A stretch of DNA of 64,000 nucleotides from Microbacterium sp. H1-D42 (GTDB taxonomy: Bacteria > Actinomycetota > Actinomycetes > Actinomycetales > Microbacteriaceae), in the NCBI RefSeq assembly GCF_022637555.1, contig NZ_CP093342.1:248001-312000 (forward strand), written 5' to 3'. Below the pieces are notes generated by a model. That model was not told the origin of the DNA and did not search any database. It saw only the letters and a list, made by a program, of their open reading frames with translations. This document shows positions 36,183 through 45,502 of this stretch, piece by piece (within the stretch, counting starts at the first letter, position 1; every line of letters starts with the position of its first letter). The position numbers were made by a program, and so were the translations under genes.

Positions 36183-37979
36183 GTGGCTTCGCGCATCGAG
36201 GATTACGCCCTTCTCAGCAACTGCCGCACCGCGGCGCTGGTCTCGCGGGAGGGGAGCGTCGACTGGCTCTGCCTGCCAAGACTCGACTCGCCCAGCACCT
36301 TCGCGGCGCTGCTCGGCGACGAGGATCACGGCCGCTGGGAACTGCGCCCGACCGATCCCGACGCGACCAGCTCTCGTCGCTACGACGACGACACCTTCGT
36401 GCTGATCACTCGCTGGGAGGTCGGCGATGCCGTCGCCGAGGTGCATGACTTCATGCCGATCGACCCCGACCCTGGTGTCCACCTGCGCCGCACCGACCTG
36501 ATCAGGCGCGTGATCGGCGTGCGGGGGAGCATGACGCTGCGGCAGCAGCTCAGCATCCGATTCGACTACTCCCGCGCCCTGCCATGGGTGCGGCAGACCG
36601 GCACGCGCGCGCATCCCGAGGTCGTGGCGATGGCGGGACCGGACGCTCTGGTGCTGCGTGGCGGGGCGCTGCGCGCGAAAGGGCACCAGCACGTCGGTGA
36701 GGTGACGGTGGGGGCCGGCCAGACACGCGATCTGCACCTGACGTGGTTCCCGTCGTACTACCCCGCGCCCGCCGCGCTCGAGGTCGATGAGGCGCTGGAG
36801 GTCACCAAGGGCTGGTGGCAGAGCTGGGCCGACGAGATCGAGCACAGCGGCCCTCATCACGAGGACGTCGTGCGGTCGCTGCTGATCCTGCGTGCGTTGA
36901 CCAATCACGTCACTGGAGGCATCGCGGCGGCCGCGACGATGGCCCTGCCAGAGGAGATCGGCGGCGAGCGCAACTGGGACTATCGCTACGTGTGGCTGCG
37001 CGACGCCGCCCTCACGCTCGAGGCGCTGCTCGACCACGGCTTCGTCGCGCTCGCCGAGCACTGGCGAGAATGGCTGCTGCGGGCGGTCGCCGGTGACCCG
37101 GCCGATCTGCAGATCATGTACGGACTGGCCGGCGAGCGGGGTCTCACCGAGTACACGCTCAGCTCCCTGCCCGGCTACGAGGGGTCATCGCCGGTGCGGG
37201 TCGGCAACGGCGCGGCGGCGCAGTACCAGGCGGACGTGGTCGGCGAGGTGCTCGTGACCCTGTCCGCCGCGCGGGCGGCTGGACTCACCGAGACGCAGTT
37301 CTCGTGGCCGCTGGAGCGCAAACTGCTGCAGTTCGCCGCTGAGGCGATGGATCGGCCGGATCACGGGCTGTGGGAGATCCGCGGCGAGCCGCACCTGTTC
37401 ACGCATTCGCGCGCGATGATCTGGGCGGCGTTCGATCGCGGGGTGCGCGCCGTAGAGGAGCACGGGCTGGACGGTCCTGTCGATCGCTGGCGCGCGCTGC
37501 GCGACCGGATGCGCGCTGAGATCGACAGTCAGGGCGTCACCGACGGGTACTTCACGCAGTACTACGGCTCGACCGAGGTCGACGCGTCGTTGCTGCTGCT
37601 GGCCGAGGTCGGCTTCTGCACGCCGGATGACCCGCGGATGCTGGCGACTGTCGAGCAGATCGAGAAGACGCTTCTGCACGATGGGCTCGTGCACCGCTAC
37701 CGCACCGACACGGGAGTCGACGGGCTGACCGGGGGAGAGAGCCCATTCCTGGCCTGCTCGTTCTGGCTGGTCGAGCAGTACGCCGCGACCGGGCGCCGCG
37801 ACGAGGCCGAGGCGCTGATGGCGCGGCTGTGCGCGCTGACGAACGACGTGGGGATGCTGGCCGAGGAGTACGATCCGGTCGCGGGCCGTCAGCTCGGCAA
37901 CACCCCGCAGGCGTTCAGCCACCTGGCGCTGGTGCGCGCCGCGGATGCCCTCACCCGCACCGAGCTGCGCCCGCGGTAG
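36183..37979 (+). CDS. GH15-family glycoside hydrolase (trehalase/glucoamylase-like)
   Basis: A 598-residue GH15 protein. The N-terminal domain starts ASRIEDYALLSNCRTAALVSREGSVDWLCLPRLDSPSTFAALLGD, as in actinobacterial trehalases and glucoamylases. The alpha/alpha-barrel carries GERNWDYRYVWLRDAALTLEALL, and the C-terminus LACSFWLVEQYA and EEYDPVAGRQLGNTPQAFSHLALV. Mycobacterial relatives are acid trehalases; glucoamylase or isomaltodextranase-like activity is also possible. No signal peptide, hence cytoplasmic. GTG 36183 matches the family N-terminus. Confidence 0.88.
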   Translation: MASRIEDYALLSNCRTAALVSREGSVDWLCLPRLDSPSTFAALLGDEDHGRWELRPTDPDATSSRRYDDDTFVLITRWEVGDAVAEVHDFMPIDPDPGVHLRRTDLIRRVIGVRGSMTLRQQLSIRFDYSRALPWVRQTGTRAHPEVVAMAGPDALVLRGGALRAKGHQHVGEVTVGAGQTRDLHLTWFPSYYPAPAALEVDEALEVTKGWWQSWADEIEHSGPHHEDVVRSLLILRALTNHVTGGIAAAATMALPEEIGGERNWDYRYVWLRDAALTLEALLDHGFVALAEHWREWLLRAVAGDPADLQIMYGLAGERGLTEYTLSSLPGYEGSSPVRVGNGAAAQYQADVVGEVLVTLSAARAAGLTETQFSWPLERKLLQFAAEAMDRPDHGLWEIRGEPHLFTHSRAMIWAAFDRGVRAVEEHGLDGPVDRWRALRDRMRAEIDSQGVTDGYFTQYYGSTEVDASLLLLAEVGFCTPDDPRMLATVEQIEKTLLHDGLVHRYRTDTGVDGLTGGESPFLACSFWLVEQYAATGRRDEAEALMARLCALTNDVGMLAEEYDPVAGRQLGNTPQAFSHLALVRAADALTRTELRPR

Positions 37980-38033
37980 TTCGCTTCGTCCCTGCCCCTG
38001 TTCATCGCCCCCGCCCCTGTCTGTCGACGTAAG

Positions 38034-38121
38034 CCAGGAGGGGCGGCGACGGCCAGGAGGGGCGGCGACGGCCAGGAGGAGCGGTGACCAGGAGGAGCGG
38101 TGACCAGGAGGGCGGCGGCGA
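38034..38121. repeat. Short tandem repeat array
   Basis: Five head-to-tail units start with CCAGGAGG: two identical 19-mers (38034-38071, CCAGGAGGGGCGGCGACGG), two identical 16-mers (38072-38103, CCAGGAGGAGCGGTGA) and one degenerate unit. They fill the gap between the convergent GH15 and nitroreductase genes. Probably slippage-generated; not CRISPR-like because there are no spacers. Confidence 0.75.
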
Positions 38122-38145
38122 CAGGGAGCTCGGCGGCGAGCGGCA

Positions 38146-38733
38146 TCAGGCGTTGACGAGCAGGGTCTCGTCGATCGGGCGGCGGGTGCGCGGGGCGACC
38201 TCGCGTTCCTGCAGCGCCTCGGGCAGCCGTGTCGCATCGCCGAGGTCGCCGAGCGCGAGCACCGTCATCGGGGTCAGACGCTCGTCGATCCCGAAGGTCT
38301 CGCGCAGCTGGTCAGCGACGAAGCCGCTCATCTGGTGCACGTGCAGACCGTCGTGGTGCGCCTGCACCGAGAGGTGCGCGACGGCCTGACCGAGGTCGTA
38401 GACCGCGTGGCTGATCGGGGCGCCGTCGGCGTCAGTGGTCTCGGTGATCGCGACGATCAGCACGGCGGCGTCGCCGGCCCACACCTGGTTGAAGCCCATC
38501 AGCGCCGAGTGGATGCCGTGGTGCGCGGCCGATCCGCGCCGAGCCACGATGAACCGCCAGGGCTGCGAGTTGCTCGCGCTCGGCGACCAGCGGGCGGCCT
38601 CGAGAGCGGATGCCAGCTTCGCCTCATCGATGGGAGTCTCGGCGTCGTAGGCGCGGGGGCTCCAGCGCTCGGCGAGCACGTCGAGCACGGGGTGCTCGGT
38701 CTGGGCGGCGCGGTCGATGACGGTGTTGCTCAT
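38146..38733 (-). CDS. Nitroreductase-family protein
   Basis: A 195-residue FMN-dependent nitroreductase-fold protein. RWSPRAYD near residue 23 and ARWSPSASNSQPWRFIVA (about 47-64) are the phosphate/FMN-binding blocks, and DLGQAVAHLSVQAHHDGLHVHQMSGF lies at the dimer interface. It likely uses NAD(P)H to reduce quinones, nitro groups or similar compounds. A 13-bp inverted repeat in its leader (38738-38776) may be regulatory. Confidence 0.87.
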   Translation of the reverse strand: MSNTVIDRAAQTEHPVLDVLAERWSPRAYDAETPIDEAKLASALEAARWSPSASNSQPWRFIVARRGSAAHHGIHSALMGFNQVWAGDAAVLIVAITETTDADGAPISHAVYDLGQAVAHLSVQAHHDGLHVHQMSGFVADQLRETFGIDERLTPMTVLALGDLGDATRLPEALQEREVAPRTRRPIDETLLVNA

Positions 38734-38737
38734 GTGG

Positions 38738-38776
38738 GATGAGGCCTTTCAAGTAGTGCAGCGAAAGGACCTCATC
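38738..38776. promoter_or_regulatory. Inverted repeat upstream of nitroreductase gene
   Basis: GATGAGGCCTTTC (38738-38750) and GAAAGGACCTCATC (38763-38776) are complementary except for one bulged A, with a 12-nt loop. On the minus strand the AAAGGCCTC just before the start codon lies inside the stem, so folding could hide the ribosome site; it could also be a regulator site. Confidence 0.45.
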
Positions 38777-38830
38777 GTCCACAATCACCCCAGTCTATTC
38801 GTCCGCATGTTCCTGTTGCTGATCGTGCTG

Positions 38831-39910
38831 TCAGCCGCGCAGCGCCTCGCCCAGCTTCACGCGCGCACCCATCCGCAGCAGCGAGTTCTCGTAGATCTTC
38901 GCGGCGACCCAGATGGCACCGACACAGCTGGCGATGAGGATCGCGAGCGAGAGCAGCGCCTCCCACCACTGCGCCTCGCCGACGAACAGGCGCATCGGCA
39001 TGCCCACAGGCGCCGAGAACGGCACGTACGACAGGATCGTCAGCACGACGGGGTTGTCGTTGAAGAAGATCACCAGGAAGTACGGCAGCATCACCAGCAT
39101 GATCAGCGGCATGGTGGTCGAGCCGATGTCCTCCTGCCGCGACACCATCGACGCCGCCGCCGCGTACAGCGAGGCGAGCAGGATGAACCCGAACAGGAAG
39201 AACACCGCGAACCACAGGATCGGCGCGCCGATGCCACTGAGCAGCTCCTGCTGCCCTGTGACGATCAGGCCGACCACGGCGATCGCGGCGAGCAGGATGA
39301 TCTGCGCCATCGCCAGGATCGTGTTGCCGATCACCTTGCCGGCCAGCAGCACCCGGGTGGGGATCGCCGAGATCAGCAGCTCGACCACGCGGGTCTGCTT
39401 CTCTTCCACCACGCTCTGCGCGATCGTGCCGCCGAAGGTCGATGCGGCCATCAGGAAGACCAGACCGAAGCCGAGGGCGACGATGTAGCGCACCAGCGGA
39501 TCGGTTCCGGCGGGCTCGAGGATCTCGACGGTGGGCGTCTGCGACAGCGCCATCAACAGGCTCGTCGGCGCGTCCTCCTTCGCCAGCAGCACGTATCCGA
39601 AGCCGGACTCGTCGCCGGGGATCACCGCAGCGATGACATCGCCGGACTTCACGAGCTTCTCGGCCTCGGCGCGGTCATCGACCTCGGTCACCTTGGTGTT
39701 CGGCACGGCTTCGACGATCGACGCGGTCTGCGCGGTCGCGGCGACCGCGTCGGGCTCCGGCGACGCGCTGTTGAACCCGCCGATGAGCACGCCGACGAGG
39801 GCTGCGAGCAGCAGGATGCCGGTGGAGATCATGAACGCCTTGCTGCGCAGCTTCGAGGCGATCTCGCGCTCGGCGACGAGCCACACGGCCTGGGGGGTCG
39901 AGTTGGTCAT
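38831..39910 (-). CDS. ABC-2-type permease (NatB-like)
   Basis: A 359-residue membrane protein. One helix near residue 28-45 is followed by a large extracytoplasmic loop (about 50-150) and five to six more helices (150-345), with VVEEKQTRVVELLISAIPTRVLLAGKVIGN typical of NatB/ABC-2 permeases. It pairs with the overlapping ATPase gene upstream (ATGA at 39907-39910). These systems export Na+, drugs or lipids; the substrate is not evident. Confidence 0.87.
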   Translation of the reverse strand: MTNSTPQAVWLVAEREIASKLRSKAFMISTGILLLAALVGVLIGGFNSASPEPDAVAATAQTASIVEAVPNTKVTEVDDRAEAEKLVKSGDVIAAVIPGDESGFGYVLLAKEDAPTSLLMALSQTPTVEILEPAGTDPLVRYIVALGFGLVFLMAASTFGGTIAQSVVEEKQTRVVELLISAIPTRVLLAGKVIGNTILAMAQIILLAAIAVVGLIVTGQQELLSGIGAPILWFAVFFLFGFILLASLYAAAASMVSRQEDIGSTTMPLIMLVMLPYFLVIFFNDNPVVLTILSYVPFSAPVGMPMRLFVGEAQWWEALLSLAILIASCVGAIWVAAKIYENSLLRMGARVKLGEALRG

Positions 39911-40800
39911 GCGATGACCTCCTTGAAGATCTGAGCGAGCGAAGGATGCTGGGGTGCGAACGTCGTGACCGCGCCGCGGGTGACGGCCTGCTGCAGCACG
40001 CGCTGCGCTGTATCGGGGGAGTCGACATCGAACAGGGCCGAACCGCCCTCGAAGTCGAGCACCGTCACGCCGGGCTGTGTGCGCAGCCAGCCGACATCGG
40101 CCGACGACTGCAGCTCGTACTGCAGCGTGGAGTGCTGCGCGCGCAGCTGCTCGCGGGACCCGGCGGCGCGGATCGTGCCGTCGGCGATGATGATCAGGTC
40201 ATCGCACAGCCGCTCGACGACATCGAGCTGGTGTGACGAGAACAGGATCGCGGCGCCCTGCGCGGCACGGGCCTGCAGCACGCCGGCGACGACGTCGACC
40301 GCGATCGGGTCGAGGCCCGAGAACGGCTCGTCGAGGATGAGCACCTCGGGGTCGTGCACGATGGCGGCGGCGATCTGCGCGCGCTGCTGGTTGCCGAGCG
40401 ACAGCGACTCGATCTTGTCCTCTAGGCGCTCGCCGAGTCCGAGTTCGGTCAGCAGTGCGGTGGCGCGCTCGGTGGCATCCGACTTCGCGAAGCCGTGCAG
40501 GCGCGCGAGATACACGATCTGCTCGAGCACCTTCATCTTCGGGTACAGCCCTCGTTCCTCCGGCATGTAGCCGAAGAGGCGGCGGTCGGATGCTGTCACC
40601 GCCGTGCCGTCCAGGGTGACGGTGCCGCCGTCGGCGGCCAGCACACCGAGGATGATGCGCATCGTGGTCGTCTTGCCCGCACCGTTGCCGCCGACGAATC
40701 CGGTCAGTCGGCCTGGAGCGACCTCGAACCGGATGCCATCGAGCACGGTCCGCGAGCCGTAGCTCTTGGTGATCCCGTCGAGACTCAGTTGTCCTTGCAT
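39907..40800 (-). CDS. ABC transporter ATP-binding protein (NatA-like)
   Basis: A 297-residue ATPase: Walker A GGNGAGKTTT (38-47), signature LSLGNQQRAQIA, Walker B EVLILDEPFSGLDP, and the H-loop SSHQLD. A ~80-residue C-terminal extension (DUF4162-like) is typical of exporters of the NatA/CcmA group. The start has TAACGT (40812-40807) 6 nt upstream and GGAGGT abutting the ATG. Forms an exporter with the next gene. Confidence 0.92.
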   Translation of the reverse strand: MQGQLSLDGITKSYGSRTVLDGIRFEVAPGRLTGFVGGNGAGKTTTMRIILGVLAADGGTVTLDGTAVTASDRRLFGYMPEERGLYPKMKVLEQIVYLARLHGFAKSDATERATALLTELGLGERLEDKIESLSLGNQQRAQIAAAIVHDPEVLILDEPFSGLDPIAVDVVAGVLQARAAQGAAILFSSHQLDVVERLCDDLIIIADGTIRAAGSREQLRAQHSTLQYELQSSADVGWLRTQPGVTVLDFEGGSALFDVDSPDTAQRVLQQAVTRGAVTTFAPQHPSLAQIFKEVIA

Positions 40801-40914
40801 ACCTCCACGTTATGGAGGCGAGTGGATGCCGGGCATCCCCCCTGCGGTGGATTGTGGGGACTCCGCCGTCCGGCGGACCGGCCCAGCGAGCCCGGGGGCG
40901 GGCATGGGGCGAGG

Positions 40915-42093
40915 TCAGCGCCGGCCGAGGTGCAGCACGGCCCGCACGAGCAGTCCCGCCACCAGCGACCAGAACGCGGCGCTGATGCCGAACAGGGCGA
41001 TGCCGGATGCTGCCACCAGGAACGTCACGACGGCGGGCATCCGCTCGCCGGGGTCATCGATCGCCTGCTGCACCGACGAGCCGAACGCGGCGAACAGTGC
41101 GAGGCCGGCGACTGCCGGGATCACCGCGGCTGGCGCCAGCAGCACCAGTGCCGCGAACACCGCCGAGAACGCGCCGAGCACGATGTACGAGATGCCGGTC
41201 GAGACGCCGGCCACCCACCGCCTGGCAGGGTCGGGCTCAGCGTCGGGGGCTGCGGCGAGAGCAGCGCTGATCGCGGCGAGGTTGATGGCGTGCCCGCCGA
41301 ACGGAGCGCCGATGGCCGAGCCGACGCCGGTGACGAGCATCGCCGGGCGCCACGGCACCTCGTAGCCATAGCTGCGCATCACGGCGATGCCCGGTACGTT
41401 CTGTGACGCCATCGTCACGATGAACAGCGGAAGTGCGATGCCGATGCTCGACCCGAGCGTGAAGGTGGGGGAGGTGAACTCCAGCGTGGGGATGAGCAGG
41501 GCAGGGTCGACGACCGTGTCGGATGCTGCGATGCCGACGATCACGACGACTGTGGCGGCCACGAACGCCAGCGGCACCGCCCAGCGTGGTGCGATCCGCG
41601 CGAACACCAGCCACGTCAGCACGACGGGGACGACGCCCCACGGGTTGGCGACGAGTCCGGTGATCGGGGCGAGGCACAGCGGCAGCAGGACGCCGGCGAG
41701 CATGGCCTGAGCGATCGACGGGGGGATCGTGGCGATCAGAGCCCCGATCCGGGGGACGAGGGCGGTCAGCAGGATGAGCGCGGCGACGACGATGAACGCA
41801 CCGACCGCGGCCGGCCATCCGCCTTCCACTGCGCTGACCGCGGCCAGCAGCGCGGCGCCAGGCGTCGACCAGGCGGCGGTGATCGGCATCCGATATCTCC
41901 ACGCCAGGATCACGCACGCGATGCCCATCGTGAGACTGAGGATCAGCAGGCCGCTGGCGGCCTGTGCGGGGCTGGCGCCGACCGCATCGAGGCCGGTGAG
42001 CACGACCGCGAACGAACTCGTGAAGCCCACCAGGGCGGTGACGACACCGGCCGTGATCGGGCGCGACAGAGAGGTGCGGGCGGCGTCTGTCAT
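40915..42093 (-). CDS. BenE/YdcO-family transporter
   Basis: A 392-residue polytopic protein with about 11-12 helices. The motifs ITAAWSTPGAALL (about 70) and NVPGIAVMRSYGYEVPWRPAML with APFGGHAINLAAISAAL are hallmarks of the benzoate transporter BenE family. It should be an aromatic acid/H+ symporter or related purine-like carrier. No benzoate catabolic gene is present nearby. It begins 3 nt after the stop of the upstream gene, so the two form an operon. Confidence 0.87.
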   Translation of the reverse strand: MTDAARTSLSRPITAGVVTALVGFTSSFAVVLTGLDAVGASPAQAASGLLILSLTMGIACVILAWRYRMPITAAWSTPGAALLAAVSAVEGGWPAAVGAFIVVAALILLTALVPRIGALIATIPPSIAQAMLAGVLLPLCLAPITGLVANPWGVVPVVLTWLVFARIAPRWAVPLAFVAATVVVIVGIAASDTVVDPALLIPTLEFTSPTFTLGSSIGIALPLFIVTMASQNVPGIAVMRSYGYEVPWRPAMLVTGVGSAIGAPFGGHAINLAAISAALAAAPDAEPDPARRWVAGVSTGISYIVLGAFSAVFAALVLLAPAAVIPAVAGLALFAAFGSSVQQAIDDPGERMPAVVTFLVAASGIALFGISAAFWSLVAGLLVRAVLHLGRR

Positions 42094-42096
42094 GCG

Positions 42097-43947
42097 TCAC
42101 TTCACCGTCGCGGTGATCATCGGGTGATCCGACAGGTGCGACTCGACGACCTCGGCATCCGTGACGCTCATGCCCGAGAGCAGCAGATGATCGATCTGCG
42201 CTTTCTCGCTGGCGTCAGCGAAGGCATCTTCGGCGCCGGATGCCATCAGCGTGGCCCACGCGGCGGAACCACGCGTCGTATTGAGGTCACCGCCGGCGAT
42301 GACCGGACTGTCCGCCGACGTGATGGCATCCGCGAACAGAGCGGCCTGCCGATCGGTGGCATCCGTCTCGTTGCCGTCGGGCTGCAGGTGCGTGGCGATG
42401 ACGCTGACGTCCTTGCCGTCCCAGGTCACCGTGGCCGAGGTGTACGCAGCGCCGGTGAGCGCGTCGAACATCGGGTACTTCGTGGACGAGGCATCCGACA
42501 TCGGCAGATCGGTGAGGATCGCATCGCCCCACACCGGGTCGGCGGCGGGGCCGAAGACCACGCGCATGTCCAGCATCCGAGCCAGGATCGACAGCTGATC
42601 CTGCCCGCCGTTGAGCAGCCACCCGCGATCGACCTCGCTGAGCAGCACCACGTGCGCTCCAGAGGAGCGGATCTGCTCGGCCACCGCGATCGGGTCGAAC
42701 CGGCCATCGAGGCCGTAGCCCATCCGCACGTTGTAGGCCGTGACGCTGAGCTCGTCGTCAGCCGCGGCTGGGCGCGCGTCGACCGTGGGGACCGTCACGA
42801 ACGGTGCGACCAGGGCGACGGCGGTCGCCGCCACCGCGCCCACCGCGACACCGGCGACGGCCCTGGCACCCGAATCGTCCATCCTGCGCTCGGCGGCCCG
42901 CTCGTCAGCATCCGACATCTCGCCCCCGGCGCGGTAGGCGAGCACCCACGCCGCCATCGCGACCGCCGCCACGACGATCACGAGGTCGGCCCGGTAGCCG
43001 AGGTCGTAGCCGGCGTAGTACGCGAAGAACAGCGCCGTCCAGATCACCGAGCCGATTCCCGCTCCCAGCGCCGACAGGCGAACCGAGTGCCCAGGGCCCG
43101 CGAACAGCAGCATCCGAGCGGCCGCCGCTGGGCCCACAGCGAACGCGATCAGCGCCCACGGGGTGAGCGACCCCTCGAATCCGGCGCGATCGACCTCGAC
43201 CAGCAGTGACACGGCGAGCGACGCGACCAACAGCGCGGCGGCGATCCAGGGACGCTGCCGCGGCGACGGCAGCAGCGCGACGACGGCCGTCGCTCCCGTC
43301 CCGATCACGACCACTGACGGGCCCCATACGGTGTCGATCGTCGACGCGCGGCCGACATTGCCGAGTGCGAGCAGTACCAGCAGCAGCGTGGGCAGCAGCA
43401 GAACAGCCGTGCGCGGCGAGACCGGCTCCCGAGGGGCGTCGGATGCCCCTCGCACCGCGAACGCGAGAAGCACGGCCTGCACGATGAGGAGGCCGATGTC
43501 CCAGGCATCCGATCGCCACACTGCGCCGTACCCGCCCAGCATCGCATGCGTCGCCGTGCTCACGGCGACCCCGACGAACACGCTCGGAACCAGCGTGCGG
43601 CCGAGCGCCCCGGCGCACAGGCACAGCACAGCGACGACGAGGAGCACGCCGATCGAGCTGCCGTAGAGCTGCACGTCACCGCCGACCGGATTCATGCGGG
43701 TGACGATGCGCACGGCGAACGCGGCGATGAGCAGCCACGCCGCGAGCACAGGGGCCGGGCGCGACACGAACGCCACCACCACGAGCGGCGCTGCCATCAC
43801 CGCCAGCGCGAACGCGCCCATGATCTCGGGCGGAGTCTCGGCGGCCTGCCCGAAGAGCGTGATGAGCGACGGCGTCCACAGCCGCCAGAAGTCGATGAGC
43901 AGCCACGCGGCGACGATGCCGACCAGGCTGAGAGAGAGCCTTCGCAT
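42097..43947 (-). CDS. Membrane-anchored endonuclease/exonuclease/phosphatase-fold protein
   Basis: A 616-residue protein. Residues 1-~350 form about ten hydrophobic helices. After a further helix near 365-385 comes an EEP-fold domain: LSVTAYNVRMG (~400), VVLLSEVDRG, VIATHLQP, VIAGGDLNTT and the terminal HLSDHPMI. This domain, likely outside the membrane, would cleave phosphodiesters or phospholipid head groups. CAGACT (43959-43954) precedes the ATG by 6 nt. Substrate unknown. Confidence 0.82.
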   Translation of the reverse strand: MRRLSLSLVGIVAAWLLIDFWRLWTPSLITLFGQAAETPPEIMGAFALAVMAAPLVVVAFVSRPAPVLAAWLLIAAFAVRIVTRMNPVGGDVQLYGSSIGVLLVVAVLCLCAGALGRTLVPSVFVGVAVSTATHAMLGGYGAVWRSDAWDIGLLIVQAVLLAFAVRGASDAPREPVSPRTAVLLLPTLLLVLLALGNVGRASTIDTVWGPSVVVIGTGATAVVALLPSPRQRPWIAAALLVASLAVSLLVEVDRAGFEGSLTPWALIAFAVGPAAAARMLLFAGPGHSVRLSALGAGIGSVIWTALFFAYYAGYDLGYRADLVIVVAAVAMAAWVLAYRAGGEMSDADERAAERRMDDSGARAVAGVAVGAVAATAVALVAPFVTVPTVDARPAAADDELSVTAYNVRMGYGLDGRFDPIAVAEQIRSSGAHVVLLSEVDRGWLLNGGQDQLSILARMLDMRVVFGPAADPVWGDAILTDLPMSDASSTKYPMFDALTGAAYTSATVTWDGKDVSVIATHLQPDGNETDATDRQAALFADAITSADSPVIAGGDLNTTRGSAAWATLMASGAEDAFADASEKAQIDHLLLSGMSVTDAEVVESHLSDHPMITATVK

Positions 43948-44076
43948 CCCCCGAGTCTGGCCTGCCCCGCCGTAGGCGCCGCGCGCCGCGCCGCGTGCGC
44001 GAAGAGGGGATTGACAGAGCGGATGCCGGGTGTGAGTGTCAACGGGTCAGCAACGACCATCGATAGGGAGGTCATC

Positions 44077-44700
44077 ATGACCGGCCGCATCATCATCGAC
44101 ATGTTCACCACGCTCGACGGCGTCGCCCAGGCGCCGGGCGGTCCGGAGGAGGACCCCAGCGACGGCTTCCCGTTCGGCGGCTGGCAGGCCCCGCTGCCCA
44201 GTGAGGCGGTCGGCCGCAGCGTCGACGAGGGCATGAAGACCCTTGACGCGCTGCTGCTCGGTCGTCGCACCTACGACATCTTCGCGGGGTACTGGCCGAA
44301 CCACACGAGCGGGCCGGAGGGGTTCATCGGACAGCTCTTCGACCGGGTGCCGAAGTACGTCGCGTCGCGTGACGCCGACATCCGCCTGGACTGGCAGGGG
44401 AGCACCAGGGTGGGTGCGGACCTGGCGTCGGAGATCGCGGCACTGCGTGAGAAGCACAACGACGTGCACGTGATCGGCAGCATCGACTTCGTGCAGACGC
44501 TGCTCACCGAGAAGCTCTACGACGAGCTGCAGCTGTGGGTCTATCCGATCGTGCTCGGGCAGGGCAAGAAGGTGTTCCCCGAAGGGGCTGCGCCCGCGAA
44601 CCTGCGGCTGCTGCATGCCGAGGCCGGCGACGGAGGCGCCCTGCTGCTGCGCTACGCGCCGCTCCCCGGCGAGGTGCAGACCGGCGTCATGGGCGACTGA
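44077..44700 (+). CDS. RibD C-terminal/dihydrofolate reductase-fold protein
   Basis: A 207-residue RibD_C-like protein: IIIDMFTTLDGVAQAPGG, then LLLGRRTYDIFAGYWP (nucleotide-binding block), VHVIGSIDFVQTLLTEKLYDELQLWVYPIVLGQGKKVFPEG. It is in the same family as the gene at 12089 but of a different subgroup. It is an NADPH-dependent reductase with unknown substrate. AGGGAGG lies before the ATG, and TTGACA at 44011-44016 is a possible -35. The 129-bp gap to the divergent upstream gene holds nothing else recognisable. Confidence 0.83.
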   Translation: MTGRIIIDMFTTLDGVAQAPGGPEEDPSDGFPFGGWQAPLPSEAVGRSVDEGMKTLDALLLGRRTYDIFAGYWPNHTSGPEGFIGQLFDRVPKYVASRDADIRLDWQGSTRVGADLASEIAALREKHNDVHVIGSIDFVQTLLTEKLYDELQLWVYPIVLGQGKKVFPEGAAPANLRLLHAEAGDGGALLLRYAPLPGEVQTGVMGD

Positions 44701-44760
44701 CGCCCGCCGCCGTCCGCTCGCCCAGCGGGATCGGGCGCGGGAGCGCAGGGAGCGGTCAGG

Positions 44761-45456
44761 TCAGGTCAGGTTGTGGCGGTGGGCCAGGACGACGGCCTGC
44801 ACGCGGTCGCGCGCGCCGAGCTTCTGCAGCACCCGCGACACGTGCGTCTTGACCGTCGCCTCGCCGATGAACAGCGCGCCGGCGATCTCGGCGTTGCTGC
44901 GGGCATCGGCCATCAGCGTCAGCACTTCGCTCTCGCGCTCGGTGAGGGGCTCGCTCAGCACTCCAGCGGTCGAACCCGCGCGGGCGACAGCTGTCGGCGT
45001 CGCCGTGAGAGGCGCCGAGCTGGATGCTGCGAAGCGGGCCAGCACGCGGCGCGTGACCTCTGGCGCCAGCATCCCGTCGCCGGAGGCGAGAGCGCGCACG
45101 GCCGTGATCAGCTCTTCGGGGCCGGCGTTCTTGAGCAGGAATCCGCTCGCGCCGGCATCCAGGGCCTCGAACAGGTACTCGTCGCGGTCGAAGGTCGTCA
45201 CGATCGCGACGGCGGATGCCAGGTCACTGTCCGCCACGATCAGGCGGGTCGCTTCGAGACCGTCCATGTCGGGCATCTGCACGTCCATCGTGATGACGTC
45301 GGGGCGCAGCCGCCGTGCGAGCTCCACACCCTCGGCCCCTGTGGCGGCCTCGCCGATCACCTCGATGTCGGGCTGCGTGCCGAGGATGGTGCGGAAGCCG
45401 GCGCGCAGCATCGCGTGGTCGTCGACGAGCAGAACGCGGATGGGAGTGTCAGGCAT
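44761..45456 (-). CDS. NarL/FixJ-type response regulator
   Basis: A 231-residue response regulator. The receiver domain has D12-D13 and the phosphoacceptor D58 (ITMDVQMPDMDG), with K in GFLLKNAG. A C-terminal LuxR helix-turn-helix spans about 165-230 (LTERESEVLTLMADARSNAEIAGALFIGEATVKTHV). It is partner of the histidine kinase encoded 46 nt upstream. Targets unknown. Confidence 0.93.
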   Translation of the reverse strand: MPDTPIRVLLVDDHAMLRAGFRTILGTQPDIEVIGEAATGAEGVELARRLRPDVITMDVQMPDMDGLEATRLIVADSDLASAVAIVTTFDRDEYLFEALDAGASGFLLKNAGPEELITAVRALASGDGMLAPEVTRRVLARFAASSSAPLTATPTAVARAGSTAGVLSEPLTERESEVLTLMADARSNAEIAGALFIGEATVKTHVSRVLQKLGARDRVQAVVLAHRHNLT

Positions 45457-45502
45457 GTCGGCTTTCCGTCGAGGCGAGAGTCGAGTGGGGGGAGAGAGTT
45501 GC

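Noticed and set aside
36051..37061. Upstream extension of zwf opposite GH15
   Set aside because: G6PDH starts with the NADP motif at MPTTTLFILGASGD; the extension is antisense to GH15.
38034..38121. Possible CRISPR array
   Set aside because: Units are directly abutting and of 16-19 bp with no unique spacers, and no cas genes are near.
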